DNA of 64,000 nucleotides from Bacillus smithii (GTDB lineage Bacteria; Bacillota; Bacilli; Bacillales; DSM-4216), in contig NZ_CP012024.1 in the NCBI RefSeq assembly GCF_001050115.1, forward strand, positions 3,304,779 to 3,368,778. Reading direction: 5' to 3'. Within the stretch, counting starts at the first letter, position 1. Each line of letters starts with the position of its first letter. Below, one piece after another: positions 60,496 to 64,000 of the stretch. Made by a program: the position numbers and the translations under genes. Under the pieces are notes generated by a model that ran no database searches, was not told the origin of the DNA, and saw nothing but the letters and a program-made list of their open reading frames with translations.

Positions 60496-61881
60496 TTATT
60501 TTCCAAGACAGAATTGTGAAAACAGCTGATTGATTAAACTTTCATGGACGCTATCCCCAATGATTTCACCGAGCAATTCCCACGTTCTTGTTAAGTCGAT
60601 TTGCACCATGTCGACCGGCATAGACGCTTCCACTCCTGCAATCGCATCATTGATCGCATTAAGCGCTTGGTTCAGCAAAGCGATATGGCGACTGTTGGAT
60701 ACATAAGTAGCGTCCTGCGATTCGATCGATCCCTCGAAAAATAGTGAAGCAATCGCCTCCTCCAATTCATCAATTCCTTGTTCTTCCAACAGAGATGTCG
60801 TTACGATCTTATGGTTGTTTGCCAGTTTCTGTACCCGTTCCATATCAATTTTTTGGGGAAGATCGGTTTTGTTGACGATGACAATGACGTCCATTCCTTT
60901 TGCCGCTTCAAACAATTTTTCATCTTCCGGCGTCAGCTCTTCTGAATAATTTAATACGAGTAGAATTAAATCTGCTTCTTTTAGTACTTGCCGCGACCGT
61001 TCTACCCCTATACGTTCGACGATATCTTCCGTTTCCCGGATCCCCGCTGTATCCACTAATCGAAGAGGCACGCCTCTTACATTTACAAATTCCTCAATTA
61101 CATCGCGCGTTGTTCCCGGAATATTGGTGACGATCGCTTTATTTTCATGAACAAGAGCATTCAACAGCGATGATTTTCCTACATTCGGCCGGCCAATAAT
61201 AACCGTTGACAATCCTTCTCTTAAAATTTTTCCTTGCTGAGACGTCCGTAACAGTTTTTCAATTTCTTGTTTGACGTATAAAGATTTTTTCAAAAGCAGC
61301 TCGTGGGTCATTTCTTCCACGTCATCATATTCCGGATAGTCAATATTCACTTCCACGTGAGCGAGCACTTCTAAAATTTCCTGACGAAGTTTACGGATCA
61401 ACTTGGAAAGGCGTCCTTCCATTTGATTAAGAGCGACATTCATCGCTTTATCGGTTTTGGCGCGGATTAAATCCATCACTGCTTCTGCCTGCGACAAGTC
61501 AATACGTCCATTTAAAAAGGCTCTTTTTGTAAATTCACCCGGTTCTGCCATCCGGGCTCCCGAATTTAGTACTAGCTGCAATACACGATTCACCGAAACA
61601 AGGCCTCCGTGGCAGTTAATTTCCACCACGTCTTCCCTTGTAAACGTTTTGGGAGCCCTCATGACCGATACCATTACTTCTTCGACAACATTTCCGGTTT
61701 GTGGATCATGCAGTTGTCCGTAATGGATCGTATGGGTAGGAACGTCCGCCAATTTTTTTCCATTGGGGCTGTGAAACACTCGATCAGCAATAGAAACAGC
61801 ATCGGGGCCGCTTAAACGAACGATTGCGATCGCTCCCTCCCCAAGCGGTGTCGAAATAGCCGCAATCGTGTCGATATCCAT
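60496..61881 (-). CDS. mnmE: tRNA modification GTPase MnmE (TrmE)
   Basis: A 461-aa GTPase with an N-terminal formyl-THF-binding domain, an inserted G domain (Walker [18 protein letters not shown]3 [11 protein letters not shown]4 NKTDLP) and the C-terminal catalytic motif FCLGK. AGAGGTGAG precedes the ATG. In most bacilli jag and spoIIIJ lie just upstream; here they do not. Confidence 0.98.
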   Translation of the reverse strand: MDIDTIAAISTPLGEGAIAIVRLSGPDAVSIADRVFHSPNGKKLADVPTHTIHYGQLHDPQTGNVVEEVMVSVMRAPKTFTREDVVEINCHGGLVSVNRVLQLVLNSGARMAEPGEFTKRAFLNGRIDLSQAEAVMDLIRAKTDKAMNVALNQMEGRLSKLIRKLRQEILEVLAHVEVNIDYPEYDDVEEMTHELLLKKSLYVKQEIEKLLRTSQQGKILREGLSTVIIGRPNVGKSSLLNALVHENKAIVTNIPGTTRDVIEEFVNVRGVPLRLVDTAGIRETEDIVERIGVERSRQVLKEADLILLVLNYSEELTPEDEKLFEAAKGMDVIVIVNKTDLPQKIDMERVQKLANNHKIVTTSLLEEQGIDELEEAIASLFFEGSIESQDATYVSNSRHIALLNQALNAINDAIAGVEASMPVDMVQIDLTRTWELLGEIIGDSVHESLINQLFSQFCLGK

Positions 61882-62499
61882 ATCGACTCACCTCTTTTCG
61901 TCTCAAACTTTTGATCTATATAAATAAATTGGATTAGTTTTAAATCCTCTAAATTATTAGGTTACCACATAAGGTATTTCAAAAAAAGAACCTTGCTTTT
62001 TGTCAAGGCTTGGCTCAGATCTCATTTTATGATTTTCTACCCATAAGTGTATCAAAAAATATCCACAGTATAAACGGATAATGGTATTATTTTAACTTAT
62101 TCACATGTGAATAACAATAATCAAATCGACCTTCGAACAGGGGCATTATAAACATGTGAATATCTTCGGAAGAAAAGAAAGTTATCAAAGTAAAACGAAG
62201 AGAATTAAGTGAGCGGGAAAGAGAAAGGATTGAAATGAGGGATAAGGAGAAAACTTTCACAAAAAACGACACAAGCCTTCTAGCTTGTGTTTTTCGTTTA
62301 TAGAAATCAACAAATTTATACTTAAAATTTTCCTATATTATATAGTTATGAACTTTTCTTGAAATTAGAGCTTCTTTTTCACGCTCCAAATATTAATTTC
62401 CACCCGATTTTTGGAGACGGAACGGTGAAAATTTTCTTTTATTTGAGAGAAATGACGACAAAGAGATGGCGTTCCGCTTATTCTGAATGAGTCATCATA
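61882..62499. other. Gap where spoIIIJ and jag normally lie
   Basis: No intact gene. A charged plus-strand frame (about 62160-62300, containing KVIKVKRRELSERERERIEM) ends near a terminator but has no start or ribosome site. The sequence looks like erosion debris. No YidC-type membrane helices are present in any frame. Confidence 0.4.
62269..62295 (+). terminator. Terminator-like hairpin in the gap
   Basis: ACACAAGC / GCTTGTGT with a 6-nt loop, followed by Ts on the plus strand. Confidence 0.7.
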
Positions 62500-62672
62500 C
62501 AAGCGAAAATGGACGATCTCCCTTTAAATGATTTGATTCTATCAGCGAAATCCCTTTTTTCGCTTTCTGCAAAACTCCTTATTCAACGGCGTCCCGTTTC
62601 ACTCTCAATCGTGCCAAAAACTGTTTGCACGGCTTCTTTAACGATTTGTCCGATCACCGTATGTTCTTTCAT
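62500..62672 (-). pseudogene. jag: Remnant of jag (KhpB)
   Basis: After AGGAAG an ATG at 62672 opens MKEHTVIGQIVKEAVQTVFG, the start of the Jag_N domain (B. subtilis MREITATGQTVEEAVQSAL). The frame stops at 62583. A shifted frame continues with VLQKAKKGISLIES, comparable to the IDEGKKGFFG segment. The KH and R3H RNA-binding domains are absent. It lies in the correct orientation and order between rnpA and mnmE. Confidence 0.6.
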
Positions 62673-62812
62673 ATTTTTCTTCCTGTACCTGACTGTATTC
62701 TCTATGCTGATTCCGCAAAAAAACGGACCTCTGTCTGAAAAATGAAAAGCACGAAAAAGTCAGCAATGCATACCTTTATCAATCAATGGATGTCTGCCAT
62801 CCTACTTTAGGA

Positions 62813-63169
62813 CTAACATTCACTTGAATTCTTGTTTAAAACCTTCGCTTTTTTTAAGACATGAAGCAAACTTTTTTTGGTTTCATGAAAATCCATTTCC
62901 GCCGTAGGCTTTCTCGCAATCACCACAAAGTCGAACCCAGGTTTAATATCCTCTTTCAAGTCAGTGAATGTTTGCCTTATGTATCGTTTAATCCGATTTC
63001 TAATGACCGCTTTCCCTACTTTTTTACTGACGGATAACCCGATCCGAAAGGGCACCTTCTGCTCTTTTGGAAAATAGTACAAAACAAACTGACGGTTCGC
63101 CACTGAATTTCCGCCTTTAAACACCCTTTGAAATTCTTTATTTTTCTTAATTCGAAAAGCCTTTTTCAT
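62813..63169 (-). CDS. rnpA: Ribonuclease P protein component
   Basis: A 118-aa basic protein that assists the RNase P RNA in maturing tRNA 5' ends. The family motif [16 protein letters not shown] and the opening [27 protein letters not shown] are clear. About 100 bp after rpmH, separated by a terminator hairpin. Confidence 0.97.
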   Translation of the reverse strand: MKKAFRIKKNKEFQRVFKGGNSVANRQFVLYYFPKEQKVPFRIGLSVSKKVGKAVIRNRIKRYIRQTFTDLKEDIKPGFDFVVIARKPTAEMDFHETKKSLLHVLKKAKVLNKNSSEC

Positions 63170-63237
63170 TTTTCTCAGCCCACCTATTTGCTTCTTTACT
63201 GCGCTTTTTCGTAAGCTGTTCCGTCTAGCCTAAATGT

Positions 63238-63266
63238 GAAAAAAGACCACTGAGGTTTTCAGTGGC
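63238..63266 (-). terminator. Terminator/attenuator between rpmH and rnpA
   Basis: Minus strand CCACTGA-N5-TCAGTGG followed by TCTTTTTTC, immediately after the rpmH stop. Confidence 0.85.
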
Positions 63267-63401
63267 CTATGCAGACAATACTTTTCTTCCTTTGCTACGA
63301 CGGCGAGCCAACACTTTTCGTCCGTTTTTCGTACTCATGCGTTTGCGAAAACCATGAACTTTGCTTCTTCTCCGTTTATTTGGTTGATAAGTTCTTTTCA
63401 T
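63267..63401 (-). CDS. rpmH: 50S ribosomal protein L34
   Basis: A 44-aa very basic protein starting [20 protein letters not shown] and ending [12 protein letters not shown], the universal L34 pattern. GGGAGGTG precedes the ATG. A strong promoter lies 56 bp upstream. Confidence 0.98.
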   Translation of the reverse strand: MKRTYQPNKRRRSKVHGFRKRMSTKNGRKVLARRRSKGRKVLSA

Positions 63402-63456
63402 TTTGATAACACCTCCCTGAGGATCGGTTAGTCAACAATAATAGACAGTCTAATTC

Positions 63457-63486
63457 ATTATAAAGATGTCGCAGCTTCATTGTCAA
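63457..63486 (-). promoter_or_regulatory. rpmH promoter
   Basis: On the minus strand TTGACA (63481-63486), 18-bp spacer, TATAAT (63457-63462), both hexamers perfect. Confidence 0.85.
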
Positions 63487-63598
63487 CTCGTTTCCCAAAA
63501 TCTTTGAAACACCCGCCGACGATTTCTATCAGTTTTCAAATTTGAAAATGAAAAAAATGCTCCTTAACATTTTATCCAAAAAGACATCTTCATTACTT

Positions 63599-63913
63599 TG
63601 TGGATATCTTTCGACAGATTTTTTCTTATCCACATAGGATACTAACATGTTTTTAACACATCCCCTGCTTGTGGAAAACTTTTTTGAACATATTTTCGAT
63701 ATTGTGGATAAATAGAGAAAGTCGTTGCAACTGCTTATATTATTTGCTATTATTAATGTGTTTTCACTCTGGATAGCTTTTCGGAATATATACACTTATC
63801 CACAATTGTGAATAACCTGTGGAAAAATTATTCCACAGGCTTGCAAAAAAATTATCCACATATTGCGGATTTTGTCGAAAAGCTATTTTTATCTTTATTA
63901 TATAGTTATCCAC
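63599..63913. other. oriC: oriC region upstream of dnaA: DnaA-box cluster
   Basis: Perfect boxes TTATCCACA occur at 63626-63634, 63796-63804 and 63852-63860 on plus, and at 63703-63711 on minus (TGTGGATAA). One-mismatch boxes lie at 63599-63607, 63807-63815, 63819-63827, 63829-63837 and 63905-63913. This is the usual incA/B-like cluster between rpmH and dnaA. The duplex-unwinding element normally after dnaA is outside the window. Confidence 0.9.
63725..63753 (+). promoter_or_regulatory. Candidate dnaA promoter
   Basis: TTGCAA (63725-63730), 17-bp spacer, TATTAT (63748-63753) on plus, flanked by DnaA boxes, consistent with autoregulation. AAGGAGGGG at 63986-63994 is probably the dnaA ribosome site, so dnaA would start just past 64000. 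Confidence 0.6.
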
Positions 63914-64000
63914 TATGCATGGTATGCATATTTATAAATTTTATTTTGAAACCTACTATGAAAATATGAAAGTTGATCATGCCCTAAGGAGGGGACGGCA

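Overview
The window is a piece of a Bacillaceae chromosome (low-to-mid GC Firmicute), read from about 64 kb left of the replication origin up to the start of dnaA. The right half keeps the canonical Bacillus order. Reading leftward from the origin on the minus strand it runs rpmH, rnpA, mnmE, mnmG, rsmG, noc, parA(soj), parB(spo0J), then DUF554, yyaC, mscS-like, DUF951, ychF, rpsF-ssb-rpsR, yybS, gdpP, rplI, dnaB, purA, tRNA Lys-Glu-Asp-Phe, walR-walK-yycH-yycI-walJ-htrC, a CxxH/CxxC protein and rlmH. DnaA boxes, three perfect parS sites and two near-consensus Noc sites mark this as an origin domain. An IS1380-type element of a kind common in thermophilic bacilli, and the gene repertoire, suggest a thermotolerant Bacillus-like species. 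The sequence alone does not fix the species.

Layout. 1-5.7 kb: start of a polysaccharide deacetylase, peptidase T, a MetE-like methyltransferase, an EamA exporter and a bicupin oxalate decarboxylase. 6.0-9.7 kb: a TetR regulator with a truncated ABC ATPase, then a MarR regulator with a 14-TM drug-efflux pump; each set has clear palindromic operators. 10.1-11.8 kb: an intact-looking IS1380-family insertion sequence. 11.9-15.4 kb: gluconate permease and gluconokinase with cre-like sites. 15.6-23.3 kb: a complete urease operon ureABCEFGD-ureH, preceded by a sodium:solute symporter with a small membrane partner whose promoter carries a perfect GlnR/TnrA box. This looks like a urea or nitrogen uptake and hydrolysis unit feeding ammonium.

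23.7-32.8 kb is accessory: a GT-C glycosyltransferase, a PD-(D/E)XK nuclease, a deoxynucleoside kinase and an L-lactate permease under two Rex-type boxes, among a graveyard of decayed elements. The decayed pieces are an ABC ATPase Walker A fragment, a tyrosine recombinase fragment, a response-regulator fragment, the 5' part of a group II intron sitting after a terminator, and an IS1182-type transposase tail. A 20-bp near-duplicate of the 3' end of rlmH at 27.5 kb and the real rlmH end at 32.8 kb lie in direct orientation and bracket about 5.3 kb. This may be an eroded rlmH-targeted island.

The main oddities in the conserved half are the absence of spoIIIJ/yidC and decay of jag between rnpA and mnmE, and an apparent one-base frameshift near the start of htrC. 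No CRISPR array, intact prophage or complete undescribed system was found.
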